Notes: a model not told the origin generated them from the sequence alone. A stretch of DNA of 64,000 nt from Azospirillum sp. B510 (GCF_000010725.1 NC_013854.1:2819001-2883000); one strand, 5' to 3'; positions 28,300 through 39,030 are shown, numbered from the stretch's first letter. Translations and numbers: made by a program.

Positions 28300-28965
28300 T
28301 CACAAGGGAAACTTAAGAAATTTGTAAGTCACCACTCTTGGTTCGCTTCTTTCATTAGATCGGAGCGTGAGATAAGCGCTAGACTTTAGTTTTCTGTTGA
28401 TTTCATTTCCATCTATCCCTCTTTTTTGACATTCCGCGAGCCAACGATTTAACACCGCCCATAAAGCGTCATCTAATCGCATATTACTCTCTTGATCGCA
28501 TAAGCAGTAAGAACCAGGAAGTGATGGAATCCATGGATCAATATCCGATGACACAATACCCGTTGCGGTGGTCGAAATGACGTTATCACCAAGACGTCTC
28601 TGGCAGAATCTGTGCTTTAATCCATTGGATGAATTTTTAATAACTCGGAAACTTCTCCCAAACTCTGTATCTTCATCTAGGAACTGAGGTTCGTATTTTT
28701 CTTTAAAATTCTTCTCGCTAGGCATGTCTTCATCAGGCAATTCCAGAGTTTTCTCTATCCTCCTAATTTTCATTTTTAACCATGCATCGTAGTGATATAG
28801 CGTCTCAATAAAATGATAGCATGAGACACACGCATTGAATATTTTTCTAAAAGATTGATCCGCAAAGAAGTCCTCGCAATTCGGGATAACAACCTCGATT
28901 AACCAAACATCTGGAGTGACCATACGATCTGACGGGTAATCTGGAAGTTTCGGTGCTTTTGCCAT
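28300..28965 (-). CDS. unrecognised AT-rich acquired gene between DUF484 and xerC
   Basis: Protein of 221 aa, not recognised. It is helical, with FFADQSFRKIFNACVSCYHFIETLYHY, an acidic Glu/Lys-rich middle, VIKNSSNGLKHRFCQRR and a C-terminal helix ALWAVLNRWLAECQKRGI. The SNGLKHR pattern is also seen, as ANGTKHP, in the AT-rich gene at 60626-61036. Base composition is far below the host average, and codons such as TTA, AGA and ATA are frequent. GGAG lies 8 bases before ATG 28965. The gene lies antisense in an otherwise collinear operon. It is most likely horizontally acquired; a defence or HEPN-like role is speculation. Confidence 0.75.
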   Translation of the reverse strand: MAKAPKLPDYPSDRMVTPDVWLIEVVIPNCEDFFADQSFRKIFNACVSCYHFIETLYHYDAWLKMKIRRIEKTLELPDEDMPSEKNFKEKYEPQFLDEDTEFGRSFRVIKNSSNGLKHRFCQRRLGDNVISTTATGIVSSDIDPWIPSLPGSYCLCDQESNMRLDDALWAVLNRWLAECQKRGIDGNEINRKLKSSAYLTLRSNERSEPRVVTYKFLKFPL

Positions 28966-29028
28966 CTTTCTACTCCTTAAACTCAGCACAAACCGACAAT
29001 ATCAACAATCTCTTAGCGGATCTTAGCC

Positions 29029-29994
29029 TTGCCGAACAAGAAAGATTCAGATATATATTTAGGCTTCTCCGCCAGGCCCGACGTCCAGGACGCGCTCGCC
29101 CACTGGCGGCGCTGGCTGGAGAGCGAGAAGGTGGTCTCCCGCCACACCCTGTCGGCCTACACCGCCGACGTGGCTGAGTTCCTGCGCTTCCTCACCGAAT
29201 TCCACGGCGGTTCGCCGCCCTCGCTCAACGACCTGGGTGACCTGAAGGCGGCGGATTTCCGCGCCTGGATGTCCAGACTGGCGATGGACGGGCTGGTCGG
29301 GGCCAGCCGGGCGCGCAAGCTGGCGGCGGTGCGCAACCTGTTCCGCTGGATGGACCGCGGCGGCCGCCTGCACAATCCCGCCGTCGCCACCCTGGCGACG
29401 CCGAAGGTCAAGCGCCCGGCCCCGCGCCCGCTGACCGAGATCGACGCCGACCGCCTGCTGGAGGAGGCCGAGCGCGAACGCGAGGAACCCTGGATCGGCA
29501 AGCGCGACCGCGCCCTGTTCACCCTGCTCTATGGCTGCGGCCTGCGCATCTCCGAGGCGCTGGGGCTGGCGGCCAGGGACGCGCCGCTGGGCGACACGCT
29601 GCGCGTCACCGGCAAGGGACGCAAGGACCGCATGATCCCCATCCTGCCGGCGGTGACGGAGGCGGTGCGGGCCTATCTCGACTCCTGCCCCTTCACCCTG
29701 GCGCCCGACGGCCCGCTGTTCGTCGGCACCCGCGGCGGACGGCTGAACGCCAGCATCGCCCAGCACCAGATGCAGAAGCTGCGCGCCCTGATGGGAATGC
29801 CGGACAACGCAACCCCGCACGCCCTGCGGCATAGTTTCGCGACCCATCTTTTGGCGGACGGCGGCGACCTGCGCGCCATCCAGGATCTTCTCGGCCACGC
29901 CTCCCTCTCCACCACCCAGCGCTACACCGACGTGGAGAACGAGCAGCTGATGAACGTCTACCGCAACGCCCATCCCAGGGCGCGCAAGGGCTGA
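29029..29994 (+). CDS. xerC: tyrosine recombinase XerC with a replaced N terminus
   Basis: Protein of 321 aa. SAM-like N-terminal domain (VQDALAHWRRWLESEKVVSRHTLSAYTADVAEFLRFL) and catalytic domain with Arg in LLYGCGLRISEALGL, Lys in VTGKGRKDRMIP, HALRHSFATHLL, LGHASLSTTQRYTDV. It resolves chromosome dimers at dif. The first 11 codons (TTG start, PNKKDSDIYL) lie in AT-rich inserted DNA; host-like sequence begins at GFSARPDV (about 29062). The original GTG start probably lay at the DUF484 stop. The core is intact, but transcription and start codon are now supplied by the insert, so expression may differ from relatives. Confidence 0.88.
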   Translation: MPNKKDSDIYLGFSARPDVQDALAHWRRWLESEKVVSRHTLSAYTADVAEFLRFLTEFHGGSPPSLNDLGDLKAADFRAWMSRLAMDGLVGASRARKLAAVRNLFRWMDRGGRLHNPAVATLATPKVKRPAPRPLTEIDADRLLEEAEREREEPWIGKRDRALFTLLYGCGLRISEALGLAARDAPLGDTLRVTGKGRKDRMIPILPAVTEAVRAYLDSCPFTLAPDGPLFVGTRGGRLNASIAQHQMQKLRALMGMPDNATPHALRHSFATHLLADGGDLRAIQDLLGHASLSTTQRYTDVENEQLMNVYRNAHPRARKG

Positions 29995-30292
29995 CGCCAA
30001 CCATTTGCGCACCCTGGGATAATCGGAACGGAACCCCGTCCATCGCCATCCGATGTCTCCCGGCAATTCGAGCCCAACCAGGAAAATGGCGATCATCGGA
30101 TGACATAAAGTTATCTCTGTGATTTCCATTAATTCCCCCATGGGTCCGTTAGACCACCATCAAAAATTCGTCCGCTTAATACTTAAGACGCATATTCAGG
30201 TATGCGACCCTAATTTCTCGTTAAACACTCTTTAATTATGGAGATCGACAGTCTTCCCCAATGATACAGCCCAACGCTGGGGGGAATCCTTT

Positions 30293-32473
30293 ATGCAAAC
30301 AAAATCGATCCAATCGAAGATCGCCATGCTGTCGGGCTTGTGCCTGGCCGGGACCGTCGCCGTGCTCGTCGGCTTCGCGATCCTGTCGACGCGGTCGAGC
30401 AACGAGTTCGTCACCGGGAACGTCGAGCGGATCCTTGAGAGCAAGACGACGGAATCCCTACAGAACCTCGCGGCCACCCAGGCGGGCCTGCTGCGATCGG
30501 AGTTCGACACCGCCCTGAACGCCGCCCGGACGATGGCCGGCAGCTTCACCAGCCTCGCCGACGATTCAGCGCCCGGCCACATCCTGCCGGAACGGCGGCG
30601 CGAGGTGCTGAACGCCCTTCTTCTGTCGGTCCTGAAGCAGAACCCGCTGTTCAACGGCACCTATTCGGCCTGGGAGCCCGACGGGCTCGACGGCGCGGAC
30701 ACGGCGTTCCGCAACCGCCGGGAAACCGGCACCGACGCCACCGGCCGTTTCCTCCCCTATTGGAACCGGGACCAGAACGGCCGCATCGCCTTGCAGCCGC
30801 TGGTCGAGTATGACAGCCGCGACCGCCATCCCAACGGGGTGATGAAGGGCGGCTGGTACATCGGCCCGCAGGAGACCGGACGCGAAAGCGTGCTCGATCC
30901 GCTGCCCTACATCGTGCAGGGCAAGCAGGTCTATCTGGCGACCCTGTCGGTGCCGGTCGTCATCGGCGGCAAGTTCCGCGGCGTGGCCGGCGCCGACTTC
31001 AACCTCGATTTCGTTCAGCAGCTGTCGACCAAAGTCAGCGCCGCCGTCTTCAACGGCCGCAGCCAGGTCGTCATCGTCAGCAACATGGGCCTGATCGTCG
31101 CCCACAGCGCCCGGCCCGACCTGATCGGCCAGCCGATCTCCACCTTCGACAACGCCTGGCAGGCCGATCTGGCGAGCGTCCAGGCGGGCAAGCCGCATGT
31201 CGATGTCGACTCCTCCACCAACATGCTGCGCGCCTTCGCCCCCATCACGCTGGGCAACACCGAGAAGCCGTGGGCCGTGCTGGTCCAGGTGCCGAAGGAC
31301 CTCGTGCTGGCCGACAGCCTGGCCCTGTCCACCGATCTGGGCGGGCGCGCCAACGCCAACATCCTGTGGCAGGTCGCCGTCGGCGCCCTGGTGGCGCTCG
31401 GCGCCGTCGCGGTGATGTGGATGGTCGCCGGCGGCATCGCCCGGCCGATCCGCGCCAGCGTCGCCTTCGCCGAAGGAATCGCCGCCGGCCGCTTCGACCA
31501 GACGCTCGACATCCGCCAGACCGACGAGGTCGGCGCCCTGGCCGAGGCCCTGCGCAAGATGATGGCCGACCTGAAGCGGATGATCGATCAGCGGGCGGAG
31601 GATCAGGCCAAGGCCGACGCCGAACGCCGCGCCGCCATGCTGCAACTGGCCGACAGCCTCGAAGCCCAGGTGATGAGCGTCGTCGACGGGGTCGACCGCG
31701 CCGCCCAGTCGATGACCGGCACCGCCCAGACCATGACCGCCACCGCGACCCAGACCAGCCAGCAGGCCGGCGTCGTCGCCAACGCCTCCCAGGACGCCAG
31801 CAGCAACGTGCAGACCGTCGCCAGCGCCACGGAGGAGCTGTCGGCCTCGATCCAGGAGATCGGCGAGCGCGTCAACCGTTCCGCCCAGATCGCCCGCGAC
31901 GCGGTGGAGGCGGCGCAGCAGGCCAACGGGCAGGTTCTCAGCCTGACCGAGGCGGCGGAGAAGATCGGCACCGTGGTGCAGCTGATCCAGGACATCGCCA
32001 GCCAGACCAACCTGCTGGCGCTGAACGCGACCATCGAAGCCGCCCGCGCCGGCGAGGCCGGCAAGGGCTTCGCGGTGGTGGCACAGGAGGTGAAGAGCCT
32101 CGCCAGCCAGACCGCCCGCGCGACGGAGGACATCGCCGGCCATGTCGCCGGCATGCAGCGGGTCACCGGCGAGACCGCCAGCGCGATCAAGGACATCGGC
32201 GGCATCATCGCCCAGATCGACGAGATCTCCACCGCCATCGCCGCCGCGGTGGAGGAGCAGGGCTCGGCCACGGCGGAGATCGCCCGCAACGTGCAGCAGG
32301 CCGCCGGCGGCACCCAGGAGGTGACCAGGACCATCGCCGACGTCCGCAGCGCCGCCGTCGAAGCCGGTCACTCCGCAGAGAACGTCCTGTCGGTCTCCGG
32401 CCAGCTCGCCGGCGACGCCGGCCGCCTGCGCAGCGCGGTGAACGGCTTCCTGTCGACCATCCGCGCCGCCTGA
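30293..32473 (+). CDS. methyl-accepting chemotaxis protein with dCache sensor
   Basis: Protein of 726 aa. TM1 spans about residues 8-30. A periplasmic double Cache domain (about 35-345) contains [35 protein letters not shown] and [17 protein letters not shown]2 is about 355-378, followed by HAMP ([22 protein letters not shown]), a helical linker and the signalling domain with the conserved hairpin tip [20 protein letters not shown] near residue 565. It relays ligand binding to CheA/CheW. The C terminus ends in STIRAA with no CheR-tethering pentapeptide. ATG 30293 is preceded by GGGGGAA. It is monocistronic, with a strong terminator downstream. Confidence 0.93.
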   Translation: MQTKSIQSKIAMLSGLCLAGTVAVLVGFAILSTRSSNEFVTGNVERILESKTTESLQNLAATQAGLLRSEFDTALNAARTMAGSFTSLADDSAPGHILPERRREVLNALLLSVLKQNPLFNGTYSAWEPDGLDGADTAFRNRRETGTDATGRFLPYWNRDQNGRIALQPLVEYDSRDRHPNGVMKGGWYIGPQETGRESVLDPLPYIVQGKQVYLATLSVPVVIGGKFRGVAGADFNLDFVQQLSTKVSAAVFNGRSQVVIVSNMGLIVAHSARPDLIGQPISTFDNAWQADLASVQAGKPHVDVDSSTNMLRAFAPITLGNTEKPWAVLVQVPKDLVLADSLALSTDLGGRANANILWQVAVGALVALGAVAVMWMVAGGIARPIRASVAFAEGIAAGRFDQTLDIRQTDEVGALAEALRKMMADLKRMIDQRAEDQAKADAERRAAMLQLADSLEAQVMSVVDGVDRAAQSMTGTAQTMTATATQTSQQAGVVANASQDASSNVQTVASATEELSASIQEIGERVNRSAQIARDAVEAAQQANGQVLSLTEAAEKIGTVVQLIQDIASQTNLLALNATIEAARAGEAGKGFAVVAQEVKSLASQTARATEDIAGHVAGMQRVTGETASAIKDIGGIIAQIDEISTAIAAAVEEQGSATAEIARNVQQAAGGTQEVTRTIADVRSAAVEAGHSAENVLSVSGQLAGDAGRLRSAVNGFLSTIRAA

Positions 32474-32495
32474 CCTTACGCACAGGCGCCGGAAC

Positions 32496-32540
32496 GAAGA
32501 AGGCTCCCCCACCATCCGGTGGGGGAGCCTTCTTCCTTGG
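32496..32540. terminator. bidirectional terminator between mcp and lpd
   Basis: A perfect 18-bp stem, GAAGAAGGCTCCCCCACC (32496-32513) with GGTGGGGGAGCCTTCTTC (32518-32535), has a 4-base loop. The ends of the stem are A/T rich on both strands, serving as the U-tract each way. It separates the convergent chemoreceptor and lpd genes. Confidence 0.9.
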
Positions 32541-32559
32541 GATGCTTGCGGACCGTCGA

Positions 32560-33957
32560 TCAGATGTGCAGCGCACGCCCATCCGCCGCCAGCGCCGCTT
32601 CCTTGACCGCTTCCGACAGGGTCGGGTGAGCGTGGCAGGTGCGGGCGACGTCTTCGGCCGACGCGCTGAACTCCATGGCCAGCACCAGCTCGCCGATCAT
32701 CTCCGACACGTTCGGGCCGATCATGTGGACGCCCAGCACCTGGTCGGTGGCGGCATCCGACAGGATCTTGACGAAGCCATCGGTGTTGCCGCCGGCGCGG
32801 GCGCGGCCGTTGGCGGTGAAGGGGAACTTGCCGGTCTTGTAGGCGACGCCCGCGGCCTTCAGCTGCTCCTCGGTCTTGCCGACGGCGGCGACTTCCGGCC
32901 AAGTGTAGACGACGCCGGGGACGAGGTCGTGGTTGACGTGGCTCTTCTGGCCGGCGAGCTGCTCGGCCAGCGCCACGCCCTCCTCCTCGGCCTTGTGGGC
33001 CAGCATCGGGCCTTCGACCACGTCGCCGATGGCGTAGATGCCCGGCACGTTGGTCTGGAAATGGCCGTCGATCTTGACGCGGCCACGCTCCAGCTCGACG
33101 CCGACCGCCTCCAGGCCCAGCCCTTCGGTGTAGGGGCGGCGGCCGATGGCGACCAGCACGGTGTCGGCCTCGATGGTCTGCGCCTCGCCGCCGGCGGCGG
33201 GCTCGACCGTCAGGGTCACGCCGGCCTCGGTGACGGCGGCGCCGGTCACCTTGGTGCTCAGCTTGAAGTCCATGCCCTGCTTGGCGAAGATACGCTGGGC
33301 CTGCTTCGACAGTTCGCCGTCCATGGTCGGCAGCACGCGGTCGAGATACTCGACCACCGTCACCTTGGCGCCCAGGCGGCCCCAGACCGAGCCCAGCTCC
33401 AGACCGATCACGCCGCCGCCGATGACGACCAGATGCTTCGGCACCTCCGGCAGCGACAGCGCGCCGGTGGAGGACACCACGCGCGTCTCGTCGATGGCGA
33501 TGCCCGGCAACGGGGCCACGTCGGAGCCGGTGGCGATGACGATCGCCTTCGACGCGGTGATGGCGCCGACGCCCTCGACTTCGACCGTGTTGGCGGCGGT
33601 GATTTTGCCGGCGCCCTTCAGCCAGGTGACCTTGTTCTTCTTGAACAGGAACTCGATGCCGGTGACGTTGTCCTTGACGACCTTGTCCTTGTGGGCCTGC
33701 ATGCCCGGCAGGTCGAGTTCGACGCCGCCGACCTTGATGCCGAACTTGGCGAGGCCATGGGCCGCCTCCTCGAACTTCTCCGACGCCGCCAGCAGGGCCT
33801 TGGACGGGATGCAGCCGACATTCAGGCAGGTGCCGCCCAGCGTCCCCCGCTTCTCGACGCAGGCGACCTTGAAGCCGAGCTGCGCCGCGCGGATCGCGCA
33901 GACATACCCGCCGGGGCCACCGCCGATCACGACGACGTCAAAAGTGCTTTCAGCCAT
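32560..33957 (-). CDS. lpd: dihydrolipoamide dehydrogenase (E3)
   Basis: Protein of 465 aa. The FAD-binding [17 protein letters not shown] is followed by the redox disulfide [13 protein letters not shown] (Cys44 and Cys49), NAD-binding [39 protein letters not shown], and the C-terminal His-Glu pair in [10 protein letters not shown]. It reoxidises lipoamide in 2-oxoacid dehydrogenase complexes and glycine cleavage. ATG 33957 follows AGGAAAG. No E1/E2 genes are adjacent, so the subunit may be shared between complexes. Confidence 0.95.
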   Translation of the reverse strand: MAESTFDVVVIGGGPGGYVCAIRAAQLGFKVACVEKRGTLGGTCLNVGCIPSKALLAASEKFEEAAHGLAKFGIKVGGVELDLPGMQAHKDKVVKDNVTGIEFLFKKNKVTWLKGAGKITAANTVEVEGVGAITASKAIVIATGSDVAPLPGIAIDETRVVSSTGALSLPEVPKHLVVIGGGVIGLELGSVWGRLGAKVTVVEYLDRVLPTMDGELSKQAQRIFAKQGMDFKLSTKVTGAAVTEAGVTLTVEPAAGGEAQTIEADTVLVAIGRRPYTEGLGLEAVGVELERGRVKIDGHFQTNVPGIYAIGDVVEGPMLAHKAEEEGVALAEQLAGQKSHVNHDLVPGVVYTWPEVAAVGKTEEQLKAAGVAYKTGKFPFTANGRARAGGNTDGFVKILSDAATDQVLGVHMIGPNVSEMIGELVLAMEFSASAEDVARTCHAHPTLSEAVKEAALAADGRALHI

Positions 33958-34220
33958 GAGAGGCTTTCCTTTCGCCATTCTTGCTCGTTGCCAAAAGCCG
34001 TCCCATCCAGCGGGGATGGCCAGCGGGAAGATCCGCGGGCCGATTTATGCCCGCGCTCACGCCCTGTGGCAACGGGACACTTCGTCTCCACGGTTCGCAA
34101 GCGCATCGCGGCGAAGGCCACCCCCTTTGCGCAAGGCCCCTCCCCTTCCGAGTCCGGAAACCTTCACGGCTCCGCTCGCGTTGCAGTCGGCATCACACAG
34201 CCACCGCAACGGAGACCACC

Positions 34221-34379
34221 ATGACCACCGTCAAGAAGTTCGCCCTGCTCGCCGTCCTCGGCACGCTGCTCGGCACCACGCTGGCCGCCTGCAACACGGT
34301 GGAGGGCGCCGGCCAGGACGTGCAGGCCGGCGGCCGCGCCATCGAACGCGGCGCCGACAACGTCCAGAAGAAGATGTGA
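34221..34379 (+). CDS. entericidin-family small lipoprotein
   Basis: Protein of 52 aa with a lipoprotein signal (FALLAVLGTLLGTTLAAC, lipobox TLAAC). The mature part is TVEGAGQDVQAGGRAIERGADNVQ, the hallmark of the EcnA/EcnB entericidin family. These act at the membrane, in E. coli as a stationary-phase toxin-antidote pair; in alphaproteobacteria single copies are common and their role is unclear. GGAG lies 7 bases before ATG 34221. Only one member is present here. Confidence 0.85.
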   Translation: MTTVKKFALLAVLGTLLGTTLAACNTVEGAGQDVQAGGRAIERGADNVQKKM

Positions 34380-34530
34380 TACCCGCGGCGGCCGATGACG
34401 CCGAAGCCGCTGATCCTGACGGGTCGGGATCGGGAGCCGCTGGTATGGGACCGCCGCTCGTCCCGGATTCTTCCCGCCCGCGCCGCCCACATCGAGCGGC
34501 GCGGGCGAAGCCGTCGCGTCGCGGCCCCGG

Positions 34531-35298
34531 TCAACCGGGATTGCGCCGGGCGAGGCTTTCCATCTCCACGGCCCATCCGCTGTAATTGCGGTGATACTCG
34601 CGCATCGCCGGGTCGTCGCGGGTCTTCTCGGCCATGGCCCGGAACAACGGCGCCTGGGCCGTCGCGATCTCCACGGCATCCGGCCGCCGGGTGGCCGTGA
34701 GGAAGGAGGACAGGCTGCTGACGATGTTCCCGCCGGTGGGCCTGGCCGCCATCTTCGCCAGTTCGTCGAGGATCCACGGCATGTATTTCAGCATATAGTC
34801 CGCATAACGCTGGATCACGGGCGACTGATCCAGCAGGTCGTTGCGCTCGCGGTCGAAATCGCTGCGGTCGATGATCTCATGGTTGCTGTAGACGACCGGC
34901 GCGGTCGCCGACACGTCGCACGCCCAGCCCTTGCGCGGGATGAGCAGGTCGGCCTGGTCGCGCTCCTCGCGATAAGGATAGAAGGGCATGGTGCGGCAAC
35001 GCGACGGCTTGTCGTCATGGATGCCGCACAGCCCATCCTCGCGCAGTTCCGGGCAGGGATGGGACGTCGGCAGGTAGGCGGTCGGCACGATCAGCACCGC
35101 CACGGTCTTGCGGCTGGGCAGGCGTACCGTGGCGCCCAGCCGGGTCGCCAGCTGATAGAATCGGGCGTTCTGCCGCACAGGCGTCCACACCATGGCCAGC
35201 GGGAACCGCCCGGCATGGGCGATGGCATCCTTGAGCGTCAGCGGCAGCCAGCCATGGCAGCATTTGCCGCAGGCCGTGCAGGAAAAGCGCGGCTCCAT
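34531..35298 (-). CDS. YkgJ-type Cys-cluster protein (zinc/iron-chelating domain)
   Basis: Protein of 255 aa. It opens with the YkgJ signature FSCTACGKCCHGW, then HPCPELREDGLCGIHDDKPSRCRTMPF, giving eight Cys that likely bind Zn, Fe or an Fe-S cluster. The C-terminal half is helical and lacks Cys. Molecular function is unknown for the family. It starts 11 bases after the YchJ-like gene, which also binds zinc through SEC-C motifs, so the two are probably co-transcribed with hldE upstream. ATG 35298 is used because it opens the Cys cluster. Confidence 0.8.
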   Translation of the reverse strand: MEPRFSCTACGKCCHGWLPLTLKDAIAHAGRFPLAMVWTPVRQNARFYQLATRLGATVRLPSRKTVAVLIVPTAYLPTSHPCPELREDGLCGIHDDKPSRCRTMPFYPYREERDQADLLIPRKGWACDVSATAPVVYSNHEIIDRSDFDRERNDLLDQSPVIQRYADYMLKYMPWILDELAKMAARPTGGNIVSSLSSFLTATRRPDAVEIATAQAPLFRAMAEKTRDDPAMREYHRNYSGWAVEMESLARRNPG

Positions 35299-35308
35299 CG
35301 CGAGGCTC

Positions 35309-35782
35309 CTATCGGCCGCAGCAGGCCTTGTACTTCTTGCCCGATCCGCAGGGACAGGGCTCGTTGCGCCCGACCTTGACGACGCGGCGCGGCTCCCCCT
35401 TCGGATTGATCTCCCCACTGACATAGAGCCACCGTCCGTCCTCCCGGCGGAAGCTCGCCCGTTCATGGTGGCGCAACTCCTGCCCGTCCCGGCGGAAATG
35501 GATCAGGAACTCGACCTGGCCGGCGTCGCCCTCCTCACTCGCACGGAGGATGTCGAGACGCTGCCACTCGGCCTCCGCCACCATCCGTTCGGCCTCGGCA
35601 CGGTTGAAGTCCTCACGGATTTCCGGGGCGTGCGTGCGCTCGACATGGTCGAGATCGTGCCGGACGAAGGCGGTGTAGCGCGACCGCATCAGAGCTTCGG
35701 CGCTTGGCGCCGGCTCCCCGGCCAGGATCGGGCCACAGCACTCCTCGAAGGGACGGCTGGAGCCGCAGGGACAGGACGACAT
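35309..35782 (-). CDS. YchJ/UPF0225 family protein with two SEC-C motifs
   Basis: Protein of 157 aa. SEC-C zinc motifs occur at both ends ([17 protein letters not shown] and [17 protein letters not shown]), flanking an NTF2-like middle domain ([52 protein letters not shown]). This is the standard YchJ layout. SEC-C motifs contact ribosomes or SecB in other proteins; YchJ itself has no settled function. It is flanked by hldE upstream and the YkgJ-like gene downstream on the same strand. Confidence 0.85.
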   Translation of the reverse strand: MSSCPCGSSRPFEECCGPILAGEPAPSAEALMRSRYTAFVRHDLDHVERTHAPEIREDFNRAEAERMVAEAEWQRLDILRASEEGDAGQVEFLIHFRRDGQELRHHERASFRREDGRWLYVSGEINPKGEPRRVVKVGRNEPCPCGSGKKYKACCGR

Positions 35783-35885
35783 CGATCGGAGTCCTCGTTT
35801 CGGGCCAACTTGGAAGGGGCGCGGCGATCCTATCCGTGGGGCGCCCGGCGCGCGAGCCGGCCGCCCTCCCTCATCGCTCCCGCCC

Positions 35886-37331
35886 TCAGCCCTTCATGCG
35901 CTTGATGGTGTTGGTCGTGCTCTGGCCCTGGACCAGTTCGGCCAGCACCACGGTTCCGCCACAGCTCTGGACGAAATCCGCCCCGACCACCCTGTCGATC
36001 GTGTAGTCCGCCCCCTTGACCAGCACGTCGGGGCGCAGGACGCGGATCAGCGTCTCCGGCGTGTCCTCGCCGAAGATCACCACCAGATCGACGCAGCCCA
36101 GCGACGCCAGCACCGTGGCGCGCGCCGTCTCGTTCTGCACCGGCCGGCTTTCGCCCTTCAGCCGCTTCACCGACGCGTCGCTGTTCAGCCCGACCACCAG
36201 CACGTCGCAGGCGGCGCGGGCCTGCTTCAGCAGCGAGATATGGCCGGGATGCAGCAGGTCGAAACACCCGTTGGTGAAACCGACGCGCTTGCCGCGCAGC
36301 CGCCAGCGCTCCGCCCGATCCGCCGCGGCGTCGCGGGTCAGCACCTTCTCCTCGCCATGGCGCCACTGCTGCTCATGCAGGCCGGCGAGCATCTCGGCCG
36401 AGCGGACCACCGCGGTGCCGACCTTGCCCACCACAATGCCGGCCGCCAGATTGGCCAGCCGCGCCGAGTCGACCAGATCGATGCCGACCGACAGGGCGGC
36501 GGTCAGCGTCGCCACCACCGTGTCACCGGCGCCGGAGACGTCGAACACCTCGCGCGCCTCGGCCGGCAGATGCACCGCCTCGTCGGCGGTGACCACCGAC
36601 ATGCCCTGTTCGCTGCGGGTGGCGACGACGGCGCCGATGCCGCAGGTCTCGATCAGATGGCGGGCGGCGGCGATCACCTCCTCGTCGGTGCCGGCGGGCA
36701 GGCCGGTGGCCTCCATCAGTTCCTTGCGGTTGGGCGTGACAATGTCGGCTCCGCGATAGCGGCGGTAATCGCGTCCCTTCGGGTCGACCACCACGGTGCG
36801 CCCGACCTGCCGCGCGGCGGCGATCACCGCCACGACCAGCTCGTCGGTCAGCACGCCCTTGCCGTAATCGGACAGGATGACCGCCTGGACCTCGGACAAC
36901 TCGCGACTCACCTGGGCCAGCACCTTGTCGGCGACGGCGATGGCGGCGACCGTTTCCCGATCGGCGCGCAGCAGCTGCTGCTGTCCGGCGATGAAGCGGG
37001 TCTTCGCGGTGGTTTGCCGGCCGGGCTCCACCACGACCGTATCATCGCCGATCCGCTCGCTGTTGAGGATCCCCCGCAACTGGCCACCGACCGCATCGTC
37101 TCCGACCACGGAGATGAAACGGCATTTGGCGTCCAGCGCCACGAGATTGGCGGCGACATTCCCCGCCCCGCCGAGCTTCAACACCTCATGCTGAATGCGC
37201 AGGACGGGGATGGGGGCCTCCGGCGAAACCCGGTCCACCAAACCATAGACGAAACGGTCGAGCATCACGTCGCCAAGGCACAGCACGTTGGCGCGCGACA
37301 GGGTGTCGATGTGACGGGCAAGGTCGCTCAT
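35886..37331 (-). CDS. hldE: bifunctional heptose kinase / ADP-heptose synthase
   Basis: Protein of 481 aa. The N-terminal ribokinase-like domain (about 1-325; [48 protein letters not shown] with the catalytic Asp) phosphorylates heptose-7-phosphate. The C-terminal nucleotidyltransferase ([19 protein letters not shown] with HxGH, and [21 protein letters not shown]) makes ADP-heptose for the LPS inner core. Length matches bifunctional HldE/RfaE. ATG 37331 opens the kinase; an upstream in-frame ATG lacks similarity. It is divergent from the histidine kinase gene. Confidence 0.94.
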   Translation of the reverse strand: MSDLARHIDTLSRANVLCLGDVMLDRFVYGLVDRVSPEAPIPVLRIQHEVLKLGGAGNVAANLVALDAKCRFISVVGDDAVGGQLRGILNSERIGDDTVVVEPGRQTTAKTRFIAGQQQLLRADRETVAAIAVADKVLAQVSRELSEVQAVILSDYGKGVLTDELVVAVIAAARQVGRTVVVDPKGRDYRRYRGADIVTPNRKELMEATGLPAGTDEEVIAAARHLIETCGIGAVVATRSEQGMSVVTADEAVHLPAEAREVFDVSGAGDTVVATLTAALSVGIDLVDSARLANLAAGIVVGKVGTAVVRSAEMLAGLHEQQWRHGEEKVLTRDAAADRAERWRLRGKRVGFTNGCFDLLHPGHISLLKQARAACDVLVVGLNSDASVKRLKGESRPVQNETARATVLASLGCVDLVVIFGEDTPETLIRVLRPDVLVKGADYTIDRVVGADFVQSCGGTVVLAELVQGQSTTNTIKRMKG

Positions 37332-37560
37332 GGCCCTTCTCTTACCAACGCCAAAGCGGTAACGCCAGAGGACAAGTTTACGCCGGGGGGACGCGGGCGT
37401 CGGGAAAAGGCGGGGGCATCCCGTCGCAGGTCGCCAGTCCCGCGGGTCACCAGTCCCGCGACATCCGGGCCGCATGGGCCCGCCTGCTGTGATAGATGGA
37501 GGAGCGCCGCGTGAGCGTCACGGCCTCGCGCGGCGGCACATCCGGCATTCGCGAGCCACC

Positions 37561-39030
37561 ATGCCCCGTTCCACCGTCGCGGCCAGCCTGTCGGCCAAGC
37601 TGCTGCTGCTCACCATCCTGTTCGTGCTGCTGGCGGAGGTGCTGATCTACGCCCCCTCCATCGCCCGCTTCCGCATGAGCTATCTGGAGGAGCGGCTGGC
37701 CGCCGCCCACATCGCGGCATTGTCGGTGGAGGCCGCCCCCGACCTGATGGTGACGAGGGAGTTGCAGGCGAAGCTGCTGGCCTATACCGGAACCCACGTC
37801 ATCGACCTGATCCAGCCGGGGGCGCGGGTCTACATGCTGTCCCGCCCGATGCCGCCGGTGGCCGACGCGGTATACGACCTGCGCGGCACCGGGATGGGCA
37901 TGCAGTTCGTCGATGCCGGCCATGCCCTGTGGCTGGCGCTGGACGGGATTTTCGGACCAAGGCGCGACCGGGTGATCCGGGTGATCGACCGCTCCCCCAA
38001 CGACCCGGCCCAGCGGGTCGAGGTCACCATGGACGAACGGCCGCTGATCGACGCCATGCTGGACTTCTCGCGCCGCATCCTGGCGGTGTCGGTCGCCATC
38101 TCGCTGATCGCCGCCATCCTGGTCTATGTCACGCTGCATGCCCTGATGGTGCGGCCGATGCGCCGGCTGACCGCCGGGGTCGTCGCCTTCCGCCGCGACC
38201 CCGACGGCGCGCCGCCGCTGATACCGGGCCGCCGCGGCGACGAGATCGGCGTGGCCGAGCGCGAGCTCGCCGCCATGCAGGACACCGTCCGCGCCGCCCT
38301 GCGCCAGCGCGAAAGGCTGGCCACGCTGGGCACCGCGGTGGCGAAGATCAACCACGACCTGCGCGGCATCCTGTCCACCGCCTCCCTCCTGTCGGAGCGG
38401 CTGACCGAAAGCGCCGACCCGGAGGTGCGGCGGGTGACGCCGCGGCTGGTCGCCTCGCTCGACCGGGCGGTGGAGCTGTGTGGCCAGACCCTGTCCTTCA
38501 CCCGCGACGGCGTCCTGCCGCTCAGCCCGGCGCCGGTCGATCTGCGCCGGCTGGCGGCGGAGGCCGGGACCGAGGTGCTCGCCACCGTCCGCCCCGATGG
38601 CGGCCGGGTCGAGGCGGAGTGGGTCAACGACATCCCCGCCGGCCTGCCGGCCGCGGTCGATGCGGCCCAGTTCGGCCGCGCCCTGGTCAATCTCGGCCGC
38701 AACGCCGTGCAGGCCGGCGCCGGCCGGGTGCGGATCGCCGCCCAGGCGGAGCGGCCGGGCCTGCTGACCCTGACGATCGCCGATGACGGCCCCGGCCTCG
38801 CCCCCCGCGCGCGGCAGAACCTGTTCCAGCCCTTCGCCGGATCGGCGCGGGCCGGCGGCGTCGGCCTGGGGCTCGCCATCGCGCGCGAGGTGGTACGCGC
38901 CCATGGCGGCGACCTGCGGCTGGTGCGGAGCGATGCCGCCGGAACGGTCTTCGCCCTTGACATACCGCAATGCGACGCGGACACCGGTCCGCTAGCTGTT
39001 GCGGGACACGGGCCGACGGGCGACGAATGA
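37561..39030 (+). CDS. sensor histidine kinase
   Basis: Protein of 489 aa. TM1 (about 12-30), a periplasmic sensor of about 130 residues, TM2 (about 178-200, AVSVAISLIAAILVYVTLHAL), HAMP (MRRLTAGVVAFRRDP), a dimerisation helix with an unusual H-box (AKINHDLRG, phospho-acceptor His265) and HATPase with NLGRNAVQAG, DDGPGLAPRARQNLFQPF and GGVGLGLAIAREVVRAHGG. No response regulator is adjacent, so it is an orphan kinase. ATG 37561 starts the TM1 context; no strong ribosome site is visible. Confidence 0.85.
   Translation: MPRSTVAASLSAKLLLLTILFVLLAEVLIYAPSIARFRMSYLEERLAAAHIAALSVEAAPDLMVTRELQAKLLAYTGTHVIDLIQPGARVYMLSRPMPPVADAVYDLRGTGMGMQFVDAGHALWLALDGIFGPRRDRVIRVIDRSPNDPAQRVEVTMDERPLIDAMLDFSRRILAVSVAISLIAAILVYVTLHALMVRPMRRLTAGVVAFRRDPDGAPPLIPGRRGDEIGVAERELAAMQDTVRAALRQRERLATLGTAVAKINHDLRGILSTASLLSERLTESADPEVRRVTPRLVASLDRAVELCGQTLSFTRDGVLPLSPAPVDLRRLAAEAGTEVLATVRPDGGRVEAEWVNDIPAGLPAAVDAAQFGRALVNLGRNAVQAGAGRVRIAAQAERPGLLTLTIADDGPGLAPRARQNLFQPFAGSARAGGVGLGLAIAREVVRAHGGDLRLVRSDAAGTVFALDIPQCDADTGPLAVAGHGPTGDE

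Noticed and set aside
31270-34224. Plus-strand open frame of about 980 codons across mcp and lpd
   Set aside because: It is out of frame with mcp and antisense to lpd, both of which have clear motifs. The product is repetitive Arg/Gly/Asp sequence.
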